IMG/VR virus record: IMGVR_UViG_3300036792_000541
Location: 1 to 45,021 of that record
Direction: 5' to 3' (one strand)
DNA length: 45,021 nt
Source of the DNA: a virus
The notes under the pieces are model-generated. The model made no database searches, had not been told where the DNA came from, and saw only the letters and a list, made by a program, of their open reading frames with translations. This document shows, piece after piece, positions 13,684 to 21,163 of this stretch (the first letter of the stretch is position 1; each line of letters begins with the position of its first letter). The translations under genes were made by a program, and so were the position numbers.

Positions 13684-14724
13684 GTGAGAATGCTACTTAC
13701 TTCTTACCTGCAGCGTGAACTGGGTGTGGTGCTGCTGCGACCGGGTAGCGACTTGCTGCATTATTTCAGTGGCCGTACGCGGTTACTGATCGCCAACGAA
13801 CCTGACGAGTTAAAACCATTGCCGTCCGGCCTACTGCCAGCAGTAGATCAGAGTCTGGCAGTTGACCCTCGATTGTCATCATTCTTCCAGCATGAACGGG
13901 TCATTGATGCTGCTGGTGGTATTGCAGGCCTGAAGGAGTGGGTGTTGCGTGGCACCGGCTGTCAGTGGACTGACGACAGCGATGACTATCACCACCACAA
14001 TATTGACGCGCTGGATTATGGCGGTCGCCCGATCCGCATGTGCTGGCACCATGAGCACAGCCTGCGGGAACAAACCCTCCCCGAGTTGGATGCCCTGGCT
14101 GCGCAGAACGTGGCGGAGTGGGTGGTATATCGCGCCCGCTTGCATTTCATGTTTGGTGAAGCCCACCAGTTGAGCCTGCCGGAGTTGTGCTGGTGGGCCG
14201 TACTGAAAGAGGTATCCGATTTATTGCCTGATGCGGTTGCTCGTTTCTCCCTGCGCCTTCCACCAGCCACCATCCCAACGGGAACGCGGAAAGAGGCGGA
14301 TATTATTTGGGAGAGGGCCCCACAGACGATCATTAACGAGTACGTGGAGAAGGTTAAACCGGCATTGACCGTTGATGTCGACCCCGAGCCACCAGCTGGT
14401 TTTATGCTGCGGCCGAAGCTGACCCGCTGGGAGTGCGAGAAATACACCCAGTGGGTGAAGTCGCAGAAATGCTGCTGCGGTTGCAACCGACCGGCAGACG
14501 ACCCACACCACATCATTGATCACGGGCTCGGCGGTACAGGCACCAAACCGCATGACATCTTCACTATCCCTCTGACCAGAGAATGCCATGACAAGCTACA
14601 TGAGGATGTAGCTGCATGGGAAGCCACTCACGGCAGCCAGTTATTCCACCTGGTACGCACGCTGAACAAGGCATTTGGGATTGGGGCGATCAGCACGGCA
14701 AACAAACGCGGGGAAAAGCGATGA
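13684..14724 (+). CDS. DUF968 protein, HNH-like C-terminus
   Basis: A 346-residue protein of the DUF968 phage family. The GTG at 13684 is chosen because GGAGG lies 6 bases upstream and the resulting start RMLLTSYLQRELGVVLLRPGSDLL matches the family N-terminus. The C-terminal part has a Cys/His cluster, KCCCGCNRPADDPHHIIDHG followed by ECHDKLHED, that looks like a zinc-stabilised HNH nuclease site. It probably acts on DNA during recombination or replication, but no activity is established. It lies where lambda has the nin genes and is coupled to Q by ATGA. Confidence 0.85.
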   Translation: MRMLLTSYLQRELGVVLLRPGSDLLHYFSGRTRLLIANEPDELKPLPSGLLPAVDQSLAVDPRLSSFFQHERVIDAAGGIAGLKEWVLRGTGCQWTDDSDDYHHHNIDALDYGGRPIRMCWHHEHSLREQTLPELDALAAQNVAEWVVYRARLHFMFGEAHQLSLPELCWWAVLKEVSDLLPDAVARFSLRLPPATIPTGTRKEADIIWERAPQTIINEYVEKVKPALTVDVDPEPPAGFMLRPKLTRWECEKYTQWVKSQKCCCGCNRPADDPHHIIDHGLGGTGTKPHDIFTIPLTRECHDKLHEDVAAWEATHGSQLFHLVRTLNKAFGIGAISTANKRGEKR

Positions 14725-15542
14725 ATCTTGAAACGGCACTGAAACATTTCAGCCCTAAAAGTCTGAATATTTCCGACTCGTCCAGAGCAACTGCGAGCGA
14801 AGCATTAACGGGGACTGACATCATGGCAGCACTCGGCATGGTAGAAGCAAAGGCAGTATTTGGCATGGCGCTTTGCCTCGGCAAGTATGGCGTCAGTGAA
14901 GAGGATCGCCAACGGTCGGTTGATATGCTGACTCAGTTTGCCAGCAAAAAAGCACCAAGGGCGATAAAGCGAGCTTCAGGGGCTAAATTCGGGCGCTGCC
15001 TGCGTATCATGGCTGCAATGGCCTACGGCGAGTTTTGCCGTTCTGCATTATCAGCAGAATCATGTTCTTGTTGCCAAGGCCGGGGGCTGGTTCGCAAAAC
15101 CCAGATAAACCGCAATGAGCTAGCTATTGAGTGGGAAGAGAATAAATTTAGCATTAAGAATGGGTTGTGGATGCTAAAGGAATGCAGCCAGCCACCAGCC
15201 AAGACAGTGTGGGAAGACGTTATTATGGTGGCCTGCCCAGTATGCCAGGGTAAAGGCAATATAAGCGCCCGTTGCCGCTGTCAGGGTACCGGCACTGTGC
15301 TGGATAAGAAAAATAGCGAGCTTCAAGGCGTCCCTGTCATGAAAGAATGCCCGAAATGCAAGGGGAGAGGCTTCAAGCGGGTTCAGCCGTCAGTTATTCA
15401 CCATGCTGTTAAAAAGCTGATCCCTGAGCTGCCAGAGCGTACATGGCGATATAGCTGGAAGCCGTTTTATGAATCGCTGCTGACAAAATGCTACCAGGAA
15501 GAAAGTGAACTGGAGCGTATTTTCAGCAAGGTTACCCGGTGA
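14721..15542 (+). CDS. Q: Late antitermination protein Q (DnaJ-type zinc finger)
   Basis: Switches on late genes by letting RNA polymerase started at the late promoter ignore downstream terminators. The 273-residue protein carries four CxxCxGxG-like repeats of the DnaJ cysteine-rich type (CCQGRG near 117-122, CPVCQGKG 172-179, CRCQGTG 185-191, CPKCKGRG 210-217). It ends in a helical tail, as in the zinc-finger Q class of lambdoid phages. ATG at 14721 overlaps the DUF968 stop. The late promoter and a tR'-like terminator follow within 110 bp. Confidence 0.92.
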   Translation: MNLETALKHFSPKSLNISDSSRATASEALTGTDIMAALGMVEAKAVFGMALCLGKYGVSEEDRQRSVDMLTQFASKKAPRAIKRASGAKFGRCLRIMAAMAYGEFCRSALSAESCSCCQGRGLVRKTQINRNELAIEWEENKFSIKNGLWMLKECSQPPAKTVWEDVIMVACPVCQGKGNISARCRCQGTGTVLDKKNSELQGVPVMKECPKCKGRGFKRVQPSVIHHAVKKLIPELPERTWRYSWKPFYESLLTKCYQEESELERIFSKVTR

Positions 15543-15556
15543 CGGAAAACGTGTGC

Positions 15557-15585
15557 TTGCAATAGTTGCCGTTTTTTCCTAATAT
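15557..15585 (+). promoter_or_regulatory. Late promoter pR' (candidate)
   Basis: TTGCAA (15557-15562), exactly 17 bp, TAATAT (15580-15585). It lies immediately after Q and 36 bp before a strong terminator, the layout required for Q-dependent antitermination. Confidence 0.7.
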
Positions 15586-15620
15586 CAGCTCTAACGATGG
15601 GGTATATACGCCCGTTACAG

Positions 15621-15647
15621 AAAACCTGCCGATGTGCAGGTTTTTTT
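15621..15647 (+). terminator. tR'-like terminator
   Basis: AAAACCTGC / GCAGGTTTT forms a 9-bp stem with loop CGATGT followed by TTTTTTTA. It sits about 30 bases after the expected late start, so late transcription would stop here without Q. Confidence 0.92.
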
Positions 15648-15764
15648 ATTGATGCAGCAGAAGGGCGCATTTGGTTTTGATACGCACTATCGATCCCTAC
15701 CCTGGGTAATCTGAGTGCGCCCCTCGGTGTGAAGTGACAGTCGGGAAAGACCGGCAACCATTCA

Positions 15765-15793
15765 AGCCCTGGCTATAAACGCCGGGGCTTTTC
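15765..15793 (+). terminator. Second terminator before the holin
   Basis: AGCCCTGGC / GCCGGGGCT pair over 9 positions (one T-G pair) around TATAAAC, followed by TTTTCC. A second block that Q-modified polymerase would have to cross. No gene is visible in 15543-15874. Confidence 0.75.
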
Positions 15794-15874
15794 CGTTCTT
15801 GGGCTGCGCTAACCGCGTGGCCTTTTCTGTTTTTATCACCCGAAGATCGGGCCGAGCCCCGGCAAGGGGGAGGG

Positions 15875-16222
15875 ATGAAAATGCCAAACAGTCCCCATAG
15901 CTGGGCGGACATCAGTGAAATTCTCGCAGCCTGGTGGCGTGGCGATGTGCCGATCGGTGGCGTCATCATGGCTATCGTGATGGCGGTGCTGCGCATGGCT
16001 TACTCCGGCAGCAGTTGGAAAGAAACTATTTTCGAAGGGCTGATGTGTGGTGCTTTGGCACTGACGACGTATTCCGCACTGGATTTCTTCGATGTACCGA
16101 AGGCGCTCACTGTCGGCATCGGTGGTTTTATAGGTTTCGTCGGCGTAAAAAAACTCAGTTCATTCCTGTCTGGGTACGTTGGCAACCGCTTTGGTGGAGG
16201 CAATCAGGATGCAAACAAGTAA
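15875..16222 (+). CDS. S: Holin, lambda S family
   Basis: A 115-residue membrane protein that should form the lytic hole in the inner membrane and release the endolysin. It has three hydrophobic segments (about 25-47, 55-75, 83-100). It opens MKMPNSPH, reproducing the lambda S dual start (Met1-Lys2-Met3) by which lambda makes an antiholin (from Met1) and a holin (from Met3). Good ribosome site (GGGGGAGGG). First gene of the lysis cassette. Confidence 0.92.
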   Translation: MKMPNSPHSWADISEILAAWWRGDVPIGGVIMAIVMAVLRMAYSGSSWKETIFEGLMCGALALTTYSALDFFDVPKALTVGIGGFIGFVGVKKLSSFLSGYVGNRFGGGNQDANK

Positions 16223-16643
16223 GAAAGGCCGTGATTTTATCAAGTGTTTTGAAGCTCTCCGTCTGATCGCCTATCCAGACCCCGGCACCGGCGGCAAGCC
16301 TTGGACGATTGGCTGGGGCCATACCAAGGGAGTGAAGCAGGGTGACCGCATCACACAGGATCAGGCAGAGCAATTCTTCTCTGATGATTTGGCTGTGTAT
16401 GAGTTGACGGTAAACAGCGCCATCAAGTGCCCAATGACGCAGAGCCAGTTTGACGCGATGGTGTCGCTGGCATTCAACATCGGCGGCGCTGCCTTTGCCG
16501 GATCAACGCTGGTGAAGGAATTCAACGCCGGTGATGCTCAGGGGGCAGCCGACCAATTCCCTCGCTGGAAATTCAGCGACGGCATAGTTATGCCCGGGTT
16601 GGTAAGGCGCCGCGCTGCTGAGCGTGAAGTGTTCTTGTCATGA
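16209..16643 (+). CDS. Endolysin, GH24 lysozyme
   Basis: A 144-residue muramidase of the T4/P22 lysozyme family that cleaves peptidoglycan glycan strands. The start region CFEALRLIAYPDPGTGGKPWTIGWGH contains the catalytic set (E15, D24, T33). No signal-anchor segment is present, so export depends on the holin. The ATG at 16209 lies inside the end of the holin gene and has GGAGG upstream; the frame open to 16179 is not used. Stop overlaps Rz (ATGA). Confidence 0.93.
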   Translation: MQTSKKGRDFIKCFEALRLIAYPDPGTGGKPWTIGWGHTKGVKQGDRITQDQAEQFFSDDLAVYELTVNSAIKCPMTQSQFDAMVSLAFNIGGAAFAGSTLVKEFNAGDAQGAADQFPRWKFSDGIVMPGLVRRRAAEREVFLS

Positions 16644-17026
16644 ATGGCTGGATCTCAAAGCTGGCCAGCGGGGGGTTACTGCTCCTGCTGGTGGTATCGA
16701 TCTGCCTGGGCGGTTATAGCTCGTTGTTGTCGCACCGACTGGAACTGGCACGCCAGCAATTGGCCGAGCAGCAAAAGACCTTGGCGCAGCAGGCCGGGTT
16801 GATCGCAACGCTACAGACGCAAGATGCTCAAAACCGTGCACTGATGGCGGCCCAGCAGCAGCAGGAACAGCAGTTGCGTCAGCAAAGCGACACATATCAG
16901 AGGAAATACCGTGAAGCGATTAAAAATGACGCCTGTGCTGCTAAGCGGATGCCTGATGCTGTTATTGAGCTCCTGCGCGGAACGGCCACCCACACCGCCA
17001 GCACCGATCGTCCTGCTTCCCCCTGA
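16640..17026 (+). CDS. Rz: Inner-membrane spanin subunit (Rz-like)
   Basis: A 128-residue i-spanin: one N-terminal membrane anchor (about 10-30, GGLLLLLVVSICLGGY), then a long Gln-rich coiled coil (LARQQLAEQQKTLAQQ...) in the periplasm. It pairs with the Rz1 lipoprotein to fuse the two membranes at lysis. Starts within the endolysin stop. Confidence 0.9.
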   Translation: MNGWISKLASGGLLLLLVVSICLGGYSSLLSHRLELARQQLAEQQKTLAQQAGLIATLQTQDAQNRALMAAQQQQEQQLRQQSDTYQRKYREAIKNDACAAKRMPDAVIELLRGTATHTASTDRPASP

Positions 17027-17183
17027 ATCGGTATTCAAACCTTGCGAACAGCCCACATTGCAGGGCGATACATGGGGCGATATCGGCAGCCATGCGCTGG
17101 CACTGCAAACTGCTTTATCAATCTGCGCCGGCCAAGTGGCCACGCTGAACCAATGGCGGGCAGCCGCCGGGAGGGCGAACTGA
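16911..17183 (+). CDS. Rz1: Outer-membrane spanin lipoprotein (Rz1-like), nested in Rz
   Basis: A 90-residue o-spanin encoded in the +1 frame inside Rz and running 157 bp past its stop. Signal peptide MTPVLLSGCLMLLLSS with lipobox LSSC, then the Pro-rich stretch ERPPTPPAPIVLLPP. The C-terminal part resembles LysC-type o-spanins. A GTG at 16911 has AGGA upstream; an ATG at 16926 is the alternative. Confidence 0.9.
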   Translation: MKRLKMTPVLLSGCLMLLLSSCAERPPTPPAPIVLLPPESVFKPCEQPTLQGDTWGDIGSHALALQTALSICAGQVATLNQWRAAAGRAN

Positions 17184-17446
17184 TGCAATTCAGCACTAAA
17201 TCGAAGAAACACCGGATGTTCATAAATGATGCAGGAATGGCGATTACCGACAAGCAAGGTATGCCGCGCGTCATCATTGGGTCAATTAACAAATCTAACC
17301 CTGTTATCCGAACCGGAAAAAAATCCACCTTTCAACAATGGGCTAAAAACGCCCTTGCTATCACTAGTGATCAGCAAAGAATGAGCGACATAGGCCCAGT
17401 AGATGAGAACTCGCTGGGCTTTGAATCCGTAAAATTAACCGAGTAG
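17183..17446 (+). CDS. Hypothetical protein after the lysis cassette (87 aa)
   Basis: MQFSTKSKKHRMFINDAGMAITDKQGMPRVIIG... with GGAGG 8 bases before the ATG, which overlaps the Rz1 stop. Basic, no membrane segment. The strong ribosome site and exact overlap support a real gene; no family is recognised. It ends 35 bp from the convergent moron gene. Confidence 0.65.
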   Translation: MQFSTKSKKHRMFINDAGMAITDKQGMPRVIIGSINKSNPVIRTGKKSTFQQWAKNALAITSDQQRMSDIGPVDENSLGFESVKLTE

Positions 17447-17480
17447 ACACGTATAGCTGTGGAACCAGGTCCGCCATCAA

Positions 17481-18017
17481 TTACTCTAGGGTTGGGATGG
17501 GATCAGTGTTTGCATGCCTTGCTTTGAAAATGATTCCACGCATTTTGGATCTAACCTGATGTAGATCTCTCTTCTCTACGGCTTCTCCCAGATACTGATT
17601 TAATGTTGCATTTGCACTACAAAAACCAGGCTTTGTTGGGATGGAAATACTAACGCTAATATCCGACGCAATCATGCCACCGATTAGTTCGAGGGCTTCA
17701 TCCGTTAACAATTTCGAAATATGGCTAATGCCTGTGGGCTGAATTGTATAATCAGAACCATCGAACCTTATTAAAAGTTTCGATTGGTCAGGCCTCCAGT
17801 GGTCAGCAAGAGAGGGAATTAATCTCCAGCCGCAATACCACGTCCTGCAAACGGATGGCCTAATATCATAAATGGAGCATCCACCTTGTTCACGCAGGTT
17901 AACGCAAGGTTCATCTGCGTTTTTTTTCAATGTGGGTTCATTAATGCAAAGGTCTATACAGCATATTGAACATTCGCCACAGGACCTTCCTTTAACCAAG
18001 TAACGCTCTAACGACAT
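17481..18017 (-). CDS. YkgJ-type cysteine-cluster protein (moron)
   Basis: A 178-residue protein with the cysteine cluster of the YkgJ / CxxxCxxC family (zinc or iron chelating): SCGECSICCIDLC, then PCVNLREQGGCSIYDIRPSVCRTWYCGW. The remainder is helical without membrane segments. It reads against the late genes, in the same place lambda carries the leftward bor gene, and is preceded by another small leftward gene. That position and orientation mark it as a moron, expressed independently from the prophage. What it does for phage or host is unknown. AAGGTG ribosome site 8 bases before the ATG. Confidence 0.85.
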   Translation of the reverse strand: MSLERYLVKGRSCGECSICCIDLCINEPTLKKNADEPCVNLREQGGCSIYDIRPSVCRTWYCGWRLIPSLADHWRPDQSKLLIRFDGSDYTIQPTGISHISKLLTDEALELIGGMIASDISVSISIPTKPGFCSANATLNQYLGEAVEKRDLHQVRSKMRGIIFKARHANTDPIPTLE

Positions 18018-18026
18018 TTTTTCACC

Positions 18027-18263
18027 TTAAATTGTAGTTATATCCATAGATACTGAATGGCTATGTGTATCTGCAAGGTGAGGATAGTCCGTAATTGATG
18101 AAAGTGAATCCTGATGTTTAACCAGTGCATTACAGATGGCCTTTGCGAGGGCCATCGATAATGCACAATAACCAAAGCCATCACCCTGCATCTTCCGCGC
18201 ACCCAGCGCATCGGCTGGCTGGTGGCTTTTAATATTATTGTGGTAAATGGTAATCATTTGCAT
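18027..18263 (-). CDS. Small leftward moron protein next to cos (78 aa)
   Basis: MQMITIYHNNIKSHQPADALGARKMQGDGFGYCALSMALAKAIC... Its ribosome site AAAGGA, 8 bases before the ATG, is part of the reverse complement of cosQ (18268-18280). The gene precedes the cysteine-cluster gene by 9 bp, implying one leftward transcript. Function unknown. Confidence 0.65.
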   Translation of the reverse strand: MQMITIYHNNIKSHQPADALGARKMQGDGFGYCALSMALAKAICNALVKHQDSLSSITDYPHLADTHSHSVSMDITTI

Positions 18264-18267
18264 TCAC

Positions 18268-18280
18268 GGGTCCTTTCCGG
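18268..18280 (+). promoter_or_regulatory. cosQ packaging-termination site
   Basis: GGGTCCTTTCCGG reproduces the lambda cosQ sequence, needed to end packaging, and lies 16 bp before the cosN nicking site. Confidence 0.85.
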
Positions 18281-18296
18281 AGGTGGGGCCGTTACG

Positions 18297-18308
18297 GGGC
18301 GGCGACCT
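18297..18308 (+). promoter_or_regulatory. cos: cosN: lambda-identical cohesive end
   Basis: GGGCGGCGACCT, preceded by TTACG and followed by CGCGGG and GCTATTTATGA, as at the joined ends of lambda DNA. Terminase would make a staggered cut to leave this 12-base 5' overhang. The order cosQ-cosN-Nu1 is that of lambda; the cosB-like region should lie in 18320-18470, where I see no certain R sites. Confidence 0.95.
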
Positions 18309-18363
18309 CGCGGGAAACCGCTATTTATGAGTTTTTTGGACGCGGATCCTACTTCCTTCTCAC

Positions 18364-18393
18364 TTAATACCTAACTTATTGTTTTTACTTCAA
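18364..18393 (-). promoter_or_regulatory. Possible leftward promoter for the moron
   Basis: On the minus strand TTGAAG (18393-18388), 18-bp spacer, TATTAA (18369-18364); each matches 4 of 6. A transcript from here would cross cosN and cosQ before reaching the 78-codon gene. Tentative. Confidence 0.35.
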
Positions 18394-18500
18394 TCACGTA
18401 TTGCCAAAGCGGGAAGCGATCCAGCCGGGATCCTCATGATTTTTAATAAATCACTTCCCGGTTAAATAAATGTTAATAAAAAAGGGTTTCGGGGGGATTC

Positions 18501-19055
18501 ATGAATGTAACAAAGGCACAACTGGCGGATCTCTTCGAAGTTTCAACGCGCACTATCACAACATGGCAATCGCAAGGGATGCCAGTTGTTGCCGGCGATG
18601 GTAACGGCGGTAAAGGCGGGGAAAACACCTATTCGACAAAGGACGTTATTAACTGGTTCGCCGATCGCGAGGCCTCGTTAGAAAACGAGGTATTACGTAA
18701 AGAGCTGGATGCCCTGCAGCAAAGCGGGGAAGAGGCCTTGCAACCTGGCACGATCGACTATGAGCGCCACCGTTTAACCCGTGCCCAGGCTGATGGTCAG
18801 GAACTTAAGAACGCCAAAGACTCCGCCGAAGTAGTGGAAACCGGCTTCTGCATGTTTGTCCTGTCAAAAGTGGCGGGGGAGATAGCCGGCATTTTTGACG
18901 GTATTCCTCTCTCAATGCAGCGGCGCTTTCCTGAACTGGAAAATCGGCATATCGAATTTTTAAAGCGGGATGTGGTTAAGGCCATGAATAAAGCGGCTGC
19001 GCTGGATGAAATTCTTCCGGGGTTGCTGAATGAGTATATCGAACAAACAGATTAA
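18501..19055 (+). CDS. Nu1: Terminase small subunit (Nu1-like)
   Basis: DNA-recognition subunit that binds cosB and delivers the large subunit to cos. 184 residues with a winged helix-turn-helix at the start (MNVTKAQLADLFEVSTRTITTWQSQGMPV), as in lambda gpNu1, then a helical dimerisation region and a short C-terminal tail that contacts gpA. GGGGGGA precedes the ATG. Overlaps the next gene by 26 bp, as in lambda. Confidence 0.95.
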   Translation: MNVTKAQLADLFEVSTRTITTWQSQGMPVVAGDGNGGKGGENTYSTKDVINWFADREASLENEVLRKELDALQQSGEEALQPGTIDYERHRLTRAQADGQELKNAKDSAEVVETGFCMFVLSKVAGEIAGIFDGIPLSMQRRFPELENRHIEFLKRDVVKAMNKAAALDEILPGLLNEYIEQTD

Positions 19056-20955
19056 TCGGCTGCGCTATTGGATAGCAGCCGGTCTGCGTTCGTTATTCCG
19101 CCCCGTGCCCATGACGGCGGTTGAATGGGCGAACGATTTTTACTACCTGCCGAAAGAATCCTCATATCAAGAGGGGCGATGGGAAACGATGCCCTTCCAG
19201 GTTGCGATCATGAACGCAATGGGGAGCGATGACATTCGGGAAGTGAACTTTATTAAGTCGGCGCGCGTCGGCTATTCAAAAATGTTGCTGGCCGTCGTGT
19301 CGTATTTTATCCAGCACAAACAGCGAAACGGGGTGCTGTGGCAACCGACGGATGGCGATGCTGAGAACTTTATGAAGTCGCATGTTGAACCGACGATCCG
19401 CGACGTCCCTAGCCTTTTAGCGATGGCGCCCTGGTACGGTAAAAAACACCGTGATAACACGCTTTCGATGAAGCGTTTTTCGAACGGTCGGGGCTTCTGG
19501 TGTCTGGGGGGGAAAGCCGCAAAAAACTACCGCGAAAAATCAGCGGATTATGTTGGTTATGACGAGTTGGCCGCCTTTGATGAAGATGTGGAAAAAGAAG
19601 GTTCGCCGACGTTCCTGGGCGATAAACGTATAGAAGGCTCAGTGTGTCCAAAGTCGATACGCGGCTCAACGCCAAAAATCCGGGGTGTATGCCAGATAGA
19701 ACGCGCCGCCAGTGAGTCCGGGCATTTGATGCGTTTTCATGTGAAATGTCCGCATTGTGGCGAGGAGCAATTTTTAAAGTTTGGCGATCGGGAAACGCCG
19801 TATGGGTTCAAGTGGGAATCAGGGAAACCGAAGACTGTTTTTTATCTCTGCGAACATAACGCGTGCGTGATAAAGCAGCAGGAACTTGATTTTAGTGAGG
19901 CCCGTTATATCTGTGAATACACGGGGCTTTATACGCAAGACGGATTGCGTTGGTTCGAATCATCGGGGCAAGAAACTGATCCGCCGGAGTCCGTCTCTTT
20001 TCACATCTGGACGGCATACAGCCCGTTTACTACCTGGGTACAAATCGTTAAGGACTTTAGAAAGACGAAAGGCGACCCGGGCAAGCTGAAAACCTTCACA
20101 AACACGACCCTGGGCGAAACCTGGGCCGAGGAAGTGGGGGAGCGGCCACTGCCTGAAACTTTGGTAGAACAGGCCGAGCATTACCGGGCAGAAGTACCTG
20201 ATCGCGTGGTTTATCTTACTGCCGGCATTGACTCCCAGTTAGACCGCTACGAGATGCGAGTGTGGGGCTGGGCGCCAGGAGAGGAGTCATTCCTAATCGA
20301 CCGCGTGATTATCATGGGGCGGCACGATGAAGAAGAAACGTTGCTGCGTGTTGATGAGGCCATAAACAAGCAGTATCAGCTGGCCGACGGCACGATCATG
20401 ACGATTGGCCGGGTGTGCTGGGATATCGGTGGTATTGACCCGATGATCGTTTATCGCCGGTCGAAAAAGCTGGGCCTTTTCCGCGTTATCCCGATCAAGG
20501 GGGCCAGCGTGTACGGCAAGCCCGTTGCCAACATGCCACGCAAGAAAAACAGCCACGGCGTTTTCCTGACCGAAGTCGGGACGGACGTTGCCAAAGAAGT
20601 GATTTACGCCCGCTACAAACTGGAGCGGCCCGCTGATGGTTCCCCTTTCCCTGGGTTGATCCACTACCCGAACAATCCGGAGGTATTCGACCTAACCGAA
20701 GCCGAGCAGCTGACGGCCGAGGAACTCATAGAAAAATATGAGAAAGGGAAAGTGAAACTGCTATGGGATAGCAAAAAACGGCGTAACGAGGCGCTCGACT
20801 GTTTCGTTTATGCCCTGGCGGCTTTGCGCATTAGCGTTTCGCGTTGGCAGCTGGATCTGGATGTATTGCTGGCCAGTCGCCAACAATCACCGGACGGGCA
20901 AGAGGTCAGTTCGAATAATGAATTAGCAGCCCTGGCGGCTAAATTGGGAGGATAA
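19030..20955 (+). CDS. A: Terminase large subunit (gpA-like)
   Basis: ATP-driven packaging motor and cos endonuclease, 641 residues like lambda gpA. The N-terminal ATPase has the unusual Walker A-like KSARVGYSKM at about 76-85, and the nuclease core includes AGIDSQLDRYEMRVWGW near 401. A zinc-binding-like CPHCGEEQ segment is in the middle. It is followed 2 bp later by W. Confidence 0.97.
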   Translation: MSISNKQINRLRYWIAAGLRSLFRPVPMTAVEWANDFYYLPKESSYQEGRWETMPFQVAIMNAMGSDDIREVNFIKSARVGYSKMLLAVVSYFIQHKQRNGVLWQPTDGDAENFMKSHVEPTIRDVPSLLAMAPWYGKKHRDNTLSMKRFSNGRGFWCLGGKAAKNYREKSADYVGYDELAAFDEDVEKEGSPTFLGDKRIEGSVCPKSIRGSTPKIRGVCQIERAASESGHLMRFHVKCPHCGEEQFLKFGDRETPYGFKWESGKPKTVFYLCEHNACVIKQQELDFSEARYICEYTGLYTQDGLRWFESSGQETDPPESVSFHIWTAYSPFTTWVQIVKDFRKTKGDPGKLKTFTNTTLGETWAEEVGERPLPETLVEQAEHYRAEVPDRVVYLTAGIDSQLDRYEMRVWGWAPGEESFLIDRVIIMGRHDEEETLLRVDEAINKQYQLADGTIMTIGRVCWDIGGIDPMIVYRRSKKLGLFRVIPIKGASVYGKPVANMPRKKNSHGVFLTEVGTDVAKEVIYARYKLERPADGSPFPGLIHYPNNPEVFDLTEAEQLTAEELIEKYEKGKVKLLWDSKKRRNEALDCFVYALAALRISVSRWQLDLDVLLASRQQSPDGQEVSSNNELAALAAKLGG

Positions 20956-20956
20956 C

Positions 20957-21163
20957 GTGGCGACACAAGAACAACTCGACGAAGCCCGGAAAGCGTTGCA
21001 CGCATTGCTGACGGGGAAGCGGGTCGCATCGGTTCAAAAAGATGGGCGCAGTATTACTTTCACCTCGGCCACGCTACACGAATTGCGGGCCTACATTGCC
21101 GATCTTGAGAGCCAATTAGGGCTAGTTAGTCGGCGCCGTGGCCCGGCAGGATTTGGCGTATGA
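20957..21163 (+). CDS. W: Head-tail joining protein gpW
   Basis: A 68-residue connector component that closes the portal after packaging. MATQEQLDEARKALHALLTGKRVASVQKDGRSITFT follows the lambda gpW fold (two helices and a hairpin). GTG start with GGAGG upstream; the stop overlaps B (ATGA). Confidence 0.95.
   Translation: MATQEQLDEARKALHALLTGKRVASVQKDGRSITFTSATLHELRAYIADLESQLGLVSRRRGPAGFGV

Noticed and set aside
18320-18470. cosB R-sites and IHF site of lambda type
   Set aside because: The region is AT-rich and in the right place, but I could not find repeats close enough to the lambda R sequence or a clear IHF consensus.
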